Made by a program: the position numbers and the translations under genes. Shown here piece after piece: positions 7,552 through 16,826 of a stretch of DNA of 64,000 nucleotides; within the stretch, counting starts at the first letter, position 1; every line of letters begins with the position of its first letter. Below the pieces are notes generated by a model. The model was not told the origin of the DNA. It did no database searches and saw nothing but the letters and a program-made list of their open reading frames with translations. Source of the stretch: Arenibacter palladensis (lineage in GTDB: Bacteria > Bacteroidota > Bacteroidia > Flavobacteriales > Flavobacteriaceae); the NCBI RefSeq assembly GCF_900129275.1, contig NZ_FQUX01000005.1, forward strand, positions 62,001 through 126,000, given 5' to 3'.

Positions 7552-10398
7552 ATGGCTGAACAAAAAAGACTTTTTTTACTTGACGCATATGCTCTCATTT
7601 TTCGGGGTTATTATGCACTTATAAAAAACCCAAGAATAAACTCCAAGGGAATGGACACCTCTGCCATTATGGGATTCATGAATTCCTTATTGGATGTAAT
7701 AAGAAGGGAGAAACCGGATCATTTGGCAGTTTGTTTTGACAAGGGAGGAAGTGCGGACCGAACCGAAATGTTCGCCGATTACAAGGCCAATAGGGACGCC
7801 ACTCCAGACGCCATTAAAATAGCCGTCCCCTATATTCAGAATATTTTAAAGGCCATGCATATTCCTGTGGTGGAATTGGAAGGAATGGAGGCCGATGATA
7901 TTATTGGTACTTTGGCCAAGCAGGCAGAAAAAGAAGACTATAAGGTATATATGGTTACCCCGGATAAGGATTTTGGACAATTGGTATCCGAGAACATATT
8001 TATGTACCGCCCGGCGAGATTGGGCAACGGCATCGAAATTTGGGGCATTCCCGAAGTGCAAAAACGTTTTGGGGTTGAACGTCCGGAACAGGTAATAGAT
8101 TATTTGGGAATGATGGGCGATGCCAGTGACAACATTCCTGGCTTACCGGGAGTGGGCGACAAAACCGCCAAAAAATTTATAGAGGAATTTGGGTCAATGG
8201 AAAATTTGCTTGCCAATACCGATAAGCTCAAAGGCAAAATGAAGGAGAAGGTCCAAGAAAATGCCGAACTTGGCATCCTTTCCAAAAAACTGGCCACCAT
8301 TTTTGTGGATTGCGATGTAACCTTTAACGCAAAAGATTACGAGCTCTCCATGCCCGATGGCGAAAAAGTACAGGAAATTTTTGAAGAGTTGGAATTCCGT
8401 AGACTTAAAGACCAATTCCTAAAACTCTTTTCGTCCGAATCGGACAATGATGGTATAGAGCAGAGCAAGCAAGAGAGCAGCCCTGTTTCAAAAAAGAAAC
8501 AAACAGAGGCCGGAGGTGGCCAATTTTCCTTATTCGGTAGTGACGGACAAGCTACTGGAGGAACTATGAAGGAGGTTTCCAGCAGAAAAAACATAAATGA
8601 AGTTCCACATGTATACCAGAGTGTATTGCCTGGGATGGCCATGAAACTTTTTATCCAGAACTTAATGAAACAAACCTCGGTTTGTTTTGATACCGAAACC
8701 ACCGGACTTAATCCGCTTACGGCCGAATTGGTGGGAATTGCTTTTAGCTGGGAGGCCGGTAAAGGATTCTATGTTCCATTCCCTGAAGACCGTGAAAAGG
8801 CGCAGGAAATCATTGAACAATTAAGACCCTTTTTTGAGGCGGAAAGCCTTGAAAAAATTGGGCAGAATTTAAAATATGACATTAAGGTACTTCACAAATA
8901 CAATGTCTCCATAAAGGGCAAATGCTTTGACACCATGCTTGCCCATTACCTTATTAATCCCGATATGCGCCACAACATGGATGTACTGGCGGAAACCTAT
9001 TTAAATTACACCCCAATTTCCATAACCGAACTCATAGGCAAAAAAGGAAAAAACCAATTATCCATGAGGGATGTTCCATTGGAACAACAAACCGAATATG
9101 CCGTAGAGGATGCCGATATCACTTTTCAATTGGCACAACATTTTAGACCAGAATTAAAAGAGGCCAACACCGAAGAATTATTCAATGACATAGAGATTCC
9201 CTTATTACATGTCCTGGCCGATATGGAACAGGAGGGAATCAATCTGGACAAGGACTTTTTAAATTCGCTTGCCAAGGATTTGGACAACGACATCAAAAAC
9301 TTGGAGTTAAAGATTTACAAGGAAGCAGGGGAGGAATTCAATATTGCCTCACCAAAGCAATTGGGCGAAATATTATTCGATAAGCTAAAACTGGTGGACA
9401 AGCCCAAAAAGACCAAAACAGGTCAATATTCCACTGCGGAGGATGTACTATCCTATCTGGCCAAGGACCATGAAATAATCCAAAGCGTGTTGGACTACCG
9501 GGGTCTGAGCAAACTTAAGAGCACCTATGTGGACGCCCTTCCGGAACAAATTGAGCAAAGTACCGGCAGAGTGCATACGGACTATATGCAAACCGTTGCC
9601 GCTACTGGTAGATTAAGCAGCAACAATCCCAACCTACAAAACATCCCTATTAGAACGGAGCGGGGAAGGCAGGTTAGGAAAGCATTTATTCCAAGAAATG
9701 AAGATTACACCTTATTGGCAGCGGATTATTCGCAGATAGAATTGCGAATTATTGCCGCTCTAAGCGAGGAGTCTACTATGATAGAGGCCTTTAAAAACGG
9801 AGAGGACATTCACGCTTCCACTGCCTCCAAGGTATTCAACGTACCGTTGCAGGAGGTTACAAGGGAACAGCGAAGCAATGCCAAGACCGTAAATTTTGGT
9901 ATTATATATGGTGTATCCGCATTCGGATTGAGCAACCAAACCGACCTATCGCGTGCGGAAGCCAAGGAGCTAATAGAAACCTATTATAAAACCTACCCCA
10001 AATTGCGAAAATATATAAATGAACAAATAGAATTCGCTAGGGATAACGGATATGTTCAGACCGTGCTGGGCAGACGAAGGTATCTCAAGGATATCAATGG
10101 AAGCAACGCCATTGTGCGTGGAGCTGCGGAACGCAACGCAGTAAACGCCCCAATTCAAGGAAGTGCCGCCGATATCATAAAAATTGCAATGATCCAAATT
10201 CATAAAAAACTCGAAGAAGGCAACTACAAAAGTAAGATGCTCCTACAGGTTCATGATGAATTGGTATTCGACATATACAAGCCCGAATTGGAGGAGTTAA
10301 AGACCATGATCAAGACAGAGATGGAAAACGCCTACAAATTATCGGTACCCTTGGATGTGGAACTGGGTGTTGGCAACAATTGGCTGGAGGCCCATTAA
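7552..10398 (+). CDS. polA: DNA polymerase I
   Basis: A 948-residue three-domain DNA polymerase I for Okazaki-fragment processing and repair. The N-terminal 5'-3' exonuclease (residues 1-290) has EGMEADDIIGTLA and GDASDNIPG. The 3'-5' proofreading domain is intact, with FDTETTG near residue 378 and the later aspartates NLKYDIKVL and DADITFQL. The polymerase domain shows motif A (ADYSQIELR, about 724), motif B (RSNAKTVNFGIIYG) and motif C (VHDEL, about 900). Between exonuclease and proofreading domains is a low-complexity charged linker (about 300-350). Length and motifs are normal for Bacteroidota. Confidence 0.98.
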   Translation: MAEQKRLFLLDAYALIFRGYYALIKNPRINSKGMDTSAIMGFMNSLLDVIRREKPDHLAVCFDKGGSADRTEMFADYKANRDATPDAIKIAVPYIQNILKAMHIPVVELEGMEADDIIGTLAKQAEKEDYKVYMVTPDKDFGQLVSENIFMYRPARLGNGIEIWGIPEVQKRFGVERPEQVIDYLGMMGDASDNIPGLPGVGDKTAKKFIEEFGSMENLLANTDKLKGKMKEKVQENAELGILSKKLATIFVDCDVTFNAKDYELSMPDGEKVQEIFEELEFRRLKDQFLKLFSSESDNDGIEQSKQESSPVSKKKQTEAGGGQFSLFGSDGQATGGTMKEVSSRKNINEVPHVYQSVLPGMAMKLFIQNLMKQTSVCFDTETTGLNPLTAELVGIAFSWEAGKGFYVPFPEDREKAQEIIEQLRPFFEAESLEKIGQNLKYDIKVLHKYNVSIKGKCFDTMLAHYLINPDMRHNMDVLAETYLNYTPISITELIGKKGKNQLSMRDVPLEQQTEYAVEDADITFQLAQHFRPELKEANTEELFNDIEIPLLHVLADMEQEGINLDKDFLNSLAKDLDNDIKNLELKIYKEAGEEFNIASPKQLGEILFDKLKLVDKPKKTKTGQYSTAEDVLSYLAKDHEIIQSVLDYRGLSKLKSTYVDALPEQIEQSTGRVHTDYMQTVAATGRLSSNNPNLQNIPIRTERGRQVRKAFIPRNEDYTLLAADYSQIELRIIAALSEESTMIEAFKNGEDIHASTASKVFNVPLQEVTREQRSNAKTVNFGIIYGVSAFGLSNQTDLSRAEAKELIETYYKTYPKLRKYINEQIEFARDNGYVQTVLGRRRYLKDINGSNAIVRGAAERNAVNAPIQGSAADIIKIAMIQIHKKLEEGNYKSKMLLQVHDELVFDIYKPELEELKTMIKTEMENAYKLSVPLDVELGVGNNWLEAH

Positions 10399-10417
10399 AC
10401 TAAATATATATAAAAAC

Positions 10418-10460
10418 AAAAACGGAACGCATTGGTTTAGGCCAATGCGTTCCGTTTTTT
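10418..10460. terminator. bidirectional terminator after polA
   Basis: A 15-bp perfect stem (AACGGAACGCATTGG and its complement) with a 6-nt loop is followed by a T run and preceded by an A run. It lies between the convergent polA and lipoprotein genes. Confidence 0.93.
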
Positions 10461-10483
10461 AACAATAGCCTTTTATCAGGATT

Positions 10484-10984
10484 TTATTTTCTTTTAAAGA
10501 TAAGCTGCCCACCTGCATTTAAATTGGGGATATCCAAACCTGCCGCATCGACGGTCATAGTATCGCCATCTATGGTCACGTCAACAGAGATCTCCTGCAG
10601 ATCTTCATCGGTATAAGTCAATTTGCCGTCGGCATACACATACACAGTGGTCTCCGTATCCTTTTCGGTAGGACAGGGAATATCAAAACCGTTCCCTTCA
10701 GAATTTAAATTAATTTCGAGATATTGGATAGAATTTTCAATGATGACCGTTAAATCCTGTTTAAAATCAAAACTCAGCACATAACACTCCTTTGCAGTTA
10801 AAAAGGCCAACAAATCCCTGACATTTTTTTCATCATCACTGGCGGTATCATTATTAACCTTAAGTTCATAGGCCTGCCATACCCCCACTATAGAATCCTC
10901 ATTGGAGTTATCGTCATCACTATCTGAGGAACATGAAAAGAAAAGACCTGCAACAAGAAAAAGTAATAAAAAATTAATTTTCAT
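10484..10984 (-). CDS. lipocalin-like lipoprotein
   Basis: A 166-residue predicted lipoprotein: Lys plus hydrophobic signal peptide ending in the lipobox LFFSC, then an acidic Ser/Asp spacer. The mature part begins IVGVW, the usual first strand of lipocalin-like domains in Bacteroidota, and continues with alternating beta-strands (YVLSFDF, TVYVYADGKLTY, TMTVDAAG). It should sit in the outer membrane or periplasm. Ligand and function are unknown. It is a single gene convergent to polA. Confidence 0.75.
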   Translation of the reverse strand: MKINFLLLFLVAGLFFSCSSDSDDDNSNEDSIVGVWQAYELKVNNDTASDDEKNVRDLLAFLTAKECYVLSFDFKQDLTVIIENSIQYLEINLNSEGNGFDIPCPTEKDTETTVYVYADGKLTYTDEDLQEISVDVTIDGDTMTVDAAGLDIPNLNAGGQLIFKRK

Positions 10985-11320
10985 CTTTTTAAAATTTACG
11001 TTGTTTTAAAAGCTAACGGATTATAGCACAAAATAGTATCCCAGCTAATCCAAACAATAGAACAGGCTGTTAAACCCAACTAAAACAGCAAAGGACAACA
11101 CCAAAAATTAAATACTCAATGTATTGAAATTATAAAACATTGACCATGTTTTGACGATCTGTCATATCAATACAAAAAGTCAATAAAACTTCTTTGAATT
11201 TATGCCGAGCAAAAAGACTTATAGTATACAAAAACCAATTATTGGGATTGCAAAGCGTAGGCAAAGTATACTTCTATTTGCCAATATTGGAAAAAACTAT
11301 AAAATAATAAGAAACAACCA
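10985..11320. other. intergenic region with inverted repeats
   Basis: No gene is seen. The stretch holds an inverted repeat AAAACAT-N5-ATGTTTT (11134-11152), flanked by GTATTGA (11121-11127) and TCAATAC (11167-11173). These could be operator sites for the divergent lipoprotein or rplM promoters, but nothing identifies a regulator. Confidence 0.4.
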
Positions 11321-11351
11321 TTTGGAATTCAACTTAATAATTGTACATTTG
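11321..11351 (+). promoter_or_regulatory. flavobacterial promoter of rplM-rpsI
   Basis: TTTG at 11321-11324 is followed after 19 nt by TACATTTG at 11344-11351. This matches the Bacteroidota consensus (-33 TTTG, N19, -7 TANNTTTG) exactly. The transcription start should fall near 11357, within or just before the small hairpin CCCGTT/AACGGG (11355-11367). Confidence 0.85.
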
Positions 11352-11398
11352 CAGCCCGTTAAACGGGATTGAAGTGTTTAATCAATAAATATATTAGT

Positions 11399-11854
11399 GT
11401 GGATACATTAAGCTACAAGACGATTTCGGCCAATAAGGCGACCGTTGACAAACAATGGTTACTAGTTGATGCTGAAGGAGAAACATTGGGCCGTCTTGCT
11501 TCTAAAGTAGCGCAGTTACTTAGAGGGAAGTACAAGCCTAGTTTTACACCACATGTTGATTGTGGGGATAATGTTGTTATTATCAATGCAGAAAAAATCA
11601 ACCTAACCGGAAAGAAGTGGGATTCAAAAACTTACGTTCGTCACACCGGTTATCCAGGAGGCCAGAGGTTTACAACGGCTAAAGAAATGTTGGCTAAGGA
11701 TCCAGCGCGTATAGTAGAGAAATCGATAAAAGGTATGTTGCCCAAAAACAAATTGGGTGCAGAGCTTTTCCGAAATCTGAAGGTATATGCCGGCGCAGCC
11801 CACAACCAAGAAGCACAAAAACCAACAGCAATTAACTTAAACGATTTTAAGTAA
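11399..11854 (+). CDS. rplM: 50S ribosomal protein L13
   Basis: Ribosomal protein L13 (uL13) of the large subunit, 151 residues. I choose the GTG at 11399 ([16 protein letters not shown]), because Bacteroidota L13 proteins start (M)DTLSYKT. A TTG 10 codons upstream would add residues unlike the family. Typical L13 segments follow: [39 protein letters not shown], and KGMLPKN. The stop codon overlaps the rpsI start (TAATG). A near-consensus promoter lies about 50 bp upstream, and a short hairpin sits at the predicted 5' end of the mRNA. Confidence 0.96.
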   Translation: MDTLSYKTISANKATVDKQWLLVDAEGETLGRLASKVAQLLRGKYKPSFTPHVDCGDNVVIINAEKINLTGKKWDSKTYVRHTGYPGGQRFTTAKEMLAKDPARIVEKSIKGMLPKNKLGAELFRNLKVYAGAAHNQEAQKPTAINLNDFK

Positions 11855-12240
11855 TGGAAATGATTCATAAAATTGGTAGAAGAAAAACTGCAGTTGCGAG
11901 AGTTTATGTTACTGAAGGAAATGGTAACATTACTATCAACAAGAGAGACTTAAGCAACTATTTTCCTACAGCAACATTACAGTACAAAGTAAAGCAGCCA
12001 TTTACCCTAACCAACAACGAAGAAAACTTCGATGTAAAAGTTAATGTATATGGTGGCGGTATTACAGGACAGGCGGAAGCGGTTCGTTTGGCATTGTCCA
12101 GAGCTTTATGCGAATTGGATGCCGAGAACAGATTGGTTCTTAAACCAGAAGGTCTTTTAACTAGAGATCCAAGAATGGTTGAACGTAAGAAATTCGGTCA
12201 GAAGAAAGCTCGTAAGAAATTCCAGTTCTCTAAACGTTAA
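11854..12240 (+). CDS. rpsI: 30S ribosomal protein S9
   Basis: Ribosomal protein S9 (uS9), 128 residues. It starts [19 protein letters not shown] and ends in the basic C-terminal tail KKARKKFQFSKR that reaches the P-site tRNA. The central GGGITGQAEAVRLALSRAL is conserved. It overlaps rplM by one base and is surely co-transcribed with it. Confidence 0.98.
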   Translation: MEMIHKIGRRKTAVARVYVTEGNGNITINKRDLSNYFPTATLQYKVKQPFTLTNNEENFDVKVNVYGGGITGQAEAVRLALSRALCELDAENRLVLKPEGLLTRDPRMVERKKFGQKKARKKFQFSKR

Positions 12241-12432
12241 TACCGTATTAACAAATCAAATACTGAAATACGGCAATGCTCTTGATGGTTATCGAGAAAT
12301 AATTGGCAGATTCGGTATAATTTTTAATTGTTCATTGAAAACCCTTGTCATAGGGTAAGTAATAATCCAAAGTTAATCATAGGACCACACCTTAGGGGAA
12401 TGTCCAATGCATTCAAATTCTGGATAAATTAG

Positions 12433-12485
12433 TTTAGCATCTAAATATTAAAGGCTGCCCAGTGGTACCACTTTAATATTGCTAA
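12433..12485 (+). ncRNA. structured leader upstream of rpsB
   Basis: The 274-nt gap before rpsB contains a strong RNA fold: AATATTAAAG (12444-12453) pairs perfectly with CTTTAATATT (12471-12480) around a 17-nt loop holding TGGTACCA. The outer segment TTAGCA (12434-12439) can pair with TGCTAA (12480-12485). There is no U tract, so this is not a simple terminator. It ends about 30 nt before the rpsB start, where an autoregulatory S2 leader would be expected. The function is inferred from position only. Confidence 0.5.
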
Positions 12486-12514
12486 TTCAAAGGAACGTAA
12501 ACTAAAAAATAAAA

Positions 12515-13561
12515 ATGGCAAACAAAGTTGAAGTAAAAGACCTTTTAGAGGCAGGTGTACATTTTGGTCACCTTACCAGAAAATGGAATCCGAACATGGC
12601 TCCCTACATCTACATGGAGCGTAACGGAATTCACGTTATCAATCTTTATAAAACAGTTGCAAAACTAGAAGAGACCAACGAGGCTCTTAAAAAAATTGCG
12701 GCTTCAGGTAGAAAAATACTTTTCGTAGCTACCAAAAAACAAGCAAAGGATATTGTTGCTGAAAAAGCAGGCAACGTAAACATGCCTTACATCACTGAAA
12801 GATGGCCAGGTGGTATGTTGACCAATTTCGTTACTATTCGTAAAGCCGTGAAGAAAATGGCTTCTATTGATAGAATGAAAAAAGACGGTACCTTTAACAC
12901 CCTTTCCAAGAAAGAGCGTTTACAAGTTGACCGTTTGCGTGCCAAGTTGGAAAAGAACTTAGGTTCTATTTCTGAAATGACACGTCTACCAGCTGCCTTG
13001 TTCATAGTTGACACTATGCGTGAGCACATTGCTGTAAAAGAAGCTCAAAAATTGAACATTCCAATTTTTGCAATGGTAGATACCAATTCAGATCCACGAC
13101 CAATCGATTTTATCGTTCCTTCCAATGATGATGCCTCCAAATCCATAGAGGTTATTATGGCATCTGTAACTGCAGCTATTGCAGAAGGATTAACAGAGCG
13201 TAAATCCGAAAAGCAAAGCGAGAAGGAAGGTGGAGACGAGGCCAAACCAAAGGAGAAAAAAGCTAAGGTAGCCTCAGAAGAAAAAGCTCCCAAAAAAGCT
13301 AGCACTGCAGGAGACGACCTTACCAAAATAGAAGGCATTGGCCCAAAAATTGCTGAAATTTTCCAAGAAGCAGGCATTAACACTTATGCCGACTTAGCAG
13401 ACAAGTCTGAGGATGACCTTAAAGACATCCTTACTGAATCTGGCCCAAGATATGCTTCCAAGAATCCAGCTTCATGGCCTAAGCAGGCACAAATGGCTGC
13501 CGATGGTAACTGGGATGAATTGCAGGAATGGCAAGATAGCGTTAAAGGAGGAATAGAATAA
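12515..13561 (+). CDS. rpsB: 30S ribosomal protein S2 with helix-hairpin-helix tail
   Basis: Ribosomal protein S2 (uS2), 348 residues. Residues 1-225 are a normal S2: VKDLLEAGVHFGHLTRKWNP, ATKKQAKDIV, ERWPGGMLTNF, and VDTNSDPRPIDFIVPSNDDA. From about residue 230 a Lys/Glu/Ala-rich linker leads to an extra C-terminal domain (about 268-348) that begins DDLTKIEGIGPKIAEIF, a helix-hairpin-helix of the type often found as tails on proteins of this phylum, and ends with a WPKQAQMAADGNWDEL module. S2 is normally about 230-260 residues, so about 100 residues are added. It is followed by tsf, the usual rpsB-tsf pair. Confidence 0.97.
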   Translation: MANKVEVKDLLEAGVHFGHLTRKWNPNMAPYIYMERNGIHVINLYKTVAKLEETNEALKKIAASGRKILFVATKKQAKDIVAEKAGNVNMPYITERWPGGMLTNFVTIRKAVKKMASIDRMKKDGTFNTLSKKERLQVDRLRAKLEKNLGSISEMTRLPAALFIVDTMREHIAVKEAQKLNIPIFAMVDTNSDPRPIDFIVPSNDDASKSIEVIMASVTAAIAEGLTERKSEKQSEKEGGDEAKPKEKKAKVASEEKAPKKASTAGDDLTKIEGIGPKIAEIFQEAGINTYADLADKSEDDLKDILTESGPRYASKNPASWPKQAQMAADGNWDELQEWQDSVKGGIE

Positions 13562-13600
13562 TCCACTTTTAATTAAAACAGAATATAAATTTAACATTAA

Positions 13601-13635
13601 CCTAGATTGGGATTACATTTCAATCTTAATTTAGG
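13601..13635 (+). ncRNA. 14-bp RNA hairpin between rpsB and tsf
   Basis: CCTAGATTGGGATT (13601-13614) can pair with AATCTTAATTTAGG (13622-13635) over all 14 positions if three G-U wobbles are allowed, with a 7-nt loop. No U run follows. It may be an attenuator, a processing site or a regulator of tsf translation. The tsf start is 22 nt downstream. Confidence 0.5.
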
Positions 13636-13656
13636 TGAAAATTAAAACAAAATAAA

Positions 13657-14481
13657 ATGGCAAAAATTACCGCCGCTGAGGTAAACAAACTAAGACAAAC
13701 AACAGGTGCTGGCATGATGGATTGCAAGAATGCACTGGTTGAAGCAGAAGGGGATTTTGATTTGGCAATTGAAATCTTACGTAAAAAAGGACAAAAAGTT
13801 GCCGCCAAAAGAGCTGACCGTGATTCTTCCGAAGGGGCTGCTATTGCCAAAGTAAATGCGGACAACACCACTGGGGTTATCATTTCTTTGAACTGTGAAA
13901 CCGATTTCGTTGCCAAGAACGACACTTTTGTTGCTTTGGCCAACGACTTGGCAGACCTAGCCTTAAACTTCGACACTAAAGAAGATTTCTTGAACGCCGA
14001 TTACAAAGGAATTACTGTACAGGATAAACTTACAGAACAAACCGGTGTTATTGGTGAGAAAATTGAAATAGGCGGATTTAGCAAACTTTCAGCTCCATTT
14101 GTTGGTTCTTACATTCACGCTGGAAACAAAATAGCTACTTTGGTAGGACTTTCTGCTGCCGTTGAGGGTGCAGACGTTGCCGCTAAGGATGTTGCCATGC
14201 AGGCAGCCGCTATGAATCCAGTAGCTTTGAACGAAGAAGGAGTTGACCAGTCGATCATCGATAAAGAAATCGAAATCGCCAAAGATCAATTACGTCAAGA
14301 AGGAAAGCCAGAAGCTATGTTGGATAACATCGCCAAAGGTAAATTGAACCGTTTCTTTAAAGACAACACTTTGGTAAACCAGGATTTTATTAAGGATAGC
14401 AAACAAAGCGTAGCCCAATACGTAAAATCTGTTGATTCCAAATTGGAAGTAACAGGATTTAAAAGGGTTGCCTTGGGATAA
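13657..14481 (+). CDS. tsf: elongation factor Ts
   Basis: EF-Ts, 274 residues, the nucleotide exchange factor for EF-Tu in the cytoplasm. The N-terminal UBA-like module reads VNKLRQTTGAGMMDCKNALVEA, and the signature TDFVAKN (about residues 81-87) is intact. The conserved central HAGNKIATLVGL and the dimerisation-region residues are present. It lies directly downstream of rpsB and ends at a strong terminator. Confidence 0.98.
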   Translation: MAKITAAEVNKLRQTTGAGMMDCKNALVEAEGDFDLAIEILRKKGQKVAAKRADRDSSEGAAIAKVNADNTTGVIISLNCETDFVAKNDTFVALANDLADLALNFDTKEDFLNADYKGITVQDKLTEQTGVIGEKIEIGGFSKLSAPFVGSYIHAGNKIATLVGLSAAVEGADVAAKDVAMQAAAMNPVALNEEGVDQSIIDKEIEIAKDQLRQEGKPEAMLDNIAKGKLNRFFKDNTLVNQDFIKDSKQSVAQYVKSVDSKLEVTGFKRVALG

Positions 14482-14499
14482 TCCTTAATCAATAAACAT

Positions 14500-14538
14500 A
14501 AAAAAACGCCTTTACATTCATTGTAAAGGCGTTTTTTT
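14500..14538 (+). terminator. terminator after tsf
   Basis: The stem AAAAAACGCCTTTACA with its complement TGTAAAGGCGTTTTTT encloses a small loop and is followed by T-rich sequence. It closes the rpsB-tsf operon. Confidence 0.93.
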
Positions 14539-14691
14539 ATGCCTTATAATATAATTATAACATTTGAGAGTTATCGATTTGACAAAGGAAATCCTAAATT
14601 AATTCCCAACAAAATAACCTCATGGGACTAGAAAAACACCTTCCAACATCACCTCCCAATCCTTTTTTGGAACTGCTTTTACTACCAAGCA

Positions 14692-16584
14692 CTATCCTTT
14701 CAACCAAGCTTCCCGTAGATTCTTCTGCTGTTCGCTGGGGCCTTCGATTGGAACCAAATTAACCACCTTCAAAGTAGGTACGCCAACTTTCCCCTTCAAG
14801 GTAATTTCCTTATAACCTCTTTGCACTACCATTACAATTTCCTTGTCGGGATCCCAGTTCATGCTTTGCCCTATAAGCAACCGTATATTGACCAGATTGG
14901 TCATTTTACCATCAACACTCTTAATAATATCTCCCCCTTGGGCACCCAAATCATTGAAAAAACTGTTCAATTGAATCCCTTCCCTTACAAAAATAGCATT
15001 GTCATTTGCCGGATCCACATCTATATAGGGAATCTCACCATCAAAAAAATATCCTGTAGACTGCTCCTGCTCCGTTGTTGACAGCCCCACTTTTTTCCAA
15101 TAAGCATCATAGTCTATAGGTGTGTCTCCAATGACATGGACATTAAAGAATTCCCCTATTTCCGGGTACGTCATTGCAACTATTTCATCAATCAACCCAT
15201 CATCCTCAAAAGGTTTGGAATCCCCATATTTTTTGGAAAGCTCCTTCATCAGCCATAAAACACCCTTTTCCCCTCCACTTAATTCCCTTAGGTCAATATC
15301 CAGCGCCATATTTATCAATGCCCCTTTTTCGTATACATTGGCATAATTTTTCTTATAAGGCTCCTCCAATATATTTTTGCTCATTACGGTAAAGGACATA
15401 CTATCATCATAGGTTTTGGATCTCTCCACCTTCTCCATGAGTCTTTGATAAAAATCTTCCTCACTGATCAACCCCTGTTGAATTTGAAAAAGATTGGCAA
15501 AATATTCCGTAGTCCCTTCATACATCCATAAGTGCATGGACATTTTAGGGTCGTTAAAATCAAAATATTGTATTTCATTGGAGTGGATCGTCAACGGAGT
15601 AACGATATGAAAAAACTCATGTGCCACCGTGTCAAAAATGGCCTCCTCCAGTCGTTCCTTCGATATTTGTTCGGGCATTACCACTACTGTAGAAGTGTGG
15701 TGTTCCAATGCCCCAAAACCTTTAGCGTCCTCATCATCCATATTGGAAAGGTAGAGGATAATGGTGTAGTGCTTGGTACTGTTAATATCCCCCAGAAATG
15801 CTTTCTGACCCCGCATCATTTTCTCCATTCCAGCCTTTAGACTGGCCGCGGTAAAATGACCATTGGGAGAATAGACACTTAAAGTTACCGCAATGTCGTT
15901 CACCTGAAATGTTTCCGTACTAGGGCTGGAGTACATTATTGGATTATCTATAACCTCAAAGTATCTATTAGCCACAAAAACATCAGTATCCGGTCTATTT
16001 ACATCCTGTATTCCCTTAACCAATGAGGTTACGGGCTCCAATCCATCCGGGGCAGAAATTTCCAATGAATAAGGAATTTCCTCAAGCCCATCAAAATAAC
16101 CCACAAATCCATGGAGGTTCAACATAAAGTTCTTCCCCTTAAGAATATTGGTCCCCGACGGCGAAAAAACAGGCTCACTCACCTCTACTTCAGTATCATA
16201 GGTGTCGTTTACCCAATAATTAATCTTATCCAAATCCTTGGCATTGATGATTCTCCAAGTATTATCATCCAACTTTTCTACTTTTAACTCCCCTCCTTTG
16301 TAATCAATAGCCTTAAATTGTTCTATATATTTTCCGTAATTATCATCGCTATAAGTTCCCGGTACTGTCTTGGGAATAAAAAACGAAACAGTATCGGTTG
16401 CAAATGCGGCCGGATCCAAAACCACATTCACTTTATCGTCCACAACATTGATCAAATCTATTTTCGCAATTATGGAAGCCTTTTCTGCCGAAACCAAAGT
16501 TTTTGTGCTTCCACACCCTTGGAGTAGCAAAATTGCAACTCCTAAAATCCAAGATTTTTTAAATAACCCTATTCTATTTGTCAT
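14692..16584 (-). CDS. M61 family aminopeptidase lipoprotein
   Basis: A 630-residue exported metallopeptidase of family M61 (glycyl aminopeptidase type). The signal peptide ends in a lipobox LLLQGC, so it is likely lipid-anchored in the periplasm or outer membrane. The N-terminal beta-rich domain is followed by the catalytic domain with zinc motif HEFFH (about 322-326) and the downstream EGTTEYFAN that supplies the third ligand. A C-terminal PDZ-like domain (about 515-600) contains FFNDLGAQGGDIIKSVDG. Single gene. The tsf terminator separates it from the convergent upstream operon. Confidence 0.9.
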   Translation of the reverse strand: MTNRIGLFKKSWILGVAILLLQGCGSTKTLVSAEKASIIAKIDLINVVDDKVNVVLDPAAFATDTVSFFIPKTVPGTYSDDNYGKYIEQFKAIDYKGGELKVEKLDDNTWRIINAKDLDKINYWVNDTYDTEVEVSEPVFSPSGTNILKGKNFMLNLHGFVGYFDGLEEIPYSLEISAPDGLEPVTSLVKGIQDVNRPDTDVFVANRYFEVIDNPIMYSSPSTETFQVNDIAVTLSVYSPNGHFTAASLKAGMEKMMRGQKAFLGDINSTKHYTIILYLSNMDDEDAKGFGALEHHTSTVVVMPEQISKERLEEAIFDTVAHEFFHIVTPLTIHSNEIQYFDFNDPKMSMHLWMYEGTTEYFANLFQIQQGLISEEDFYQRLMEKVERSKTYDDSMSFTVMSKNILEEPYKKNYANVYEKGALINMALDIDLRELSGGEKGVLWLMKELSKKYGDSKPFEDDGLIDEIVAMTYPEIGEFFNVHVIGDTPIDYDAYWKKVGLSTTEQEQSTGYFFDGEIPYIDVDPANDNAIFVREGIQLNSFFNDLGAQGGDIIKSVDGKMTNLVNIRLLIGQSMNWDPDKEIVMVVQRGYKEITLKGKVGVPTLKVVNLVPIEGPSEQQKNLREAWLKG

Positions 16585-16826
16585 TATTTAGTGATTTTAT
16601 TTATCGTTTGTTCCAAAAATGCCATAGCCCCTCTAAGCTCCGAAATAGCAGGATAAGGAATTTCTCCATTACAAATCGGTGGAACTACAACAACTGTGCA
16701 AGATTATAAAAATAAATTTACCTTCCCATAGGCGTTAGGAAATAATTAAGGATAGACGAATCGTCCATGCCAAGCCACTTCATAAATATTTTTGATTATT
16801 TTTGCATGAAATTAATCAACATCAGG

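Noticed and set aside
12433-12485. Intrinsic terminator between rpsI and rpsB
   Set aside because: The hairpin has no following T run on the plus strand, so it is listed as a structured leader and not as a terminator.
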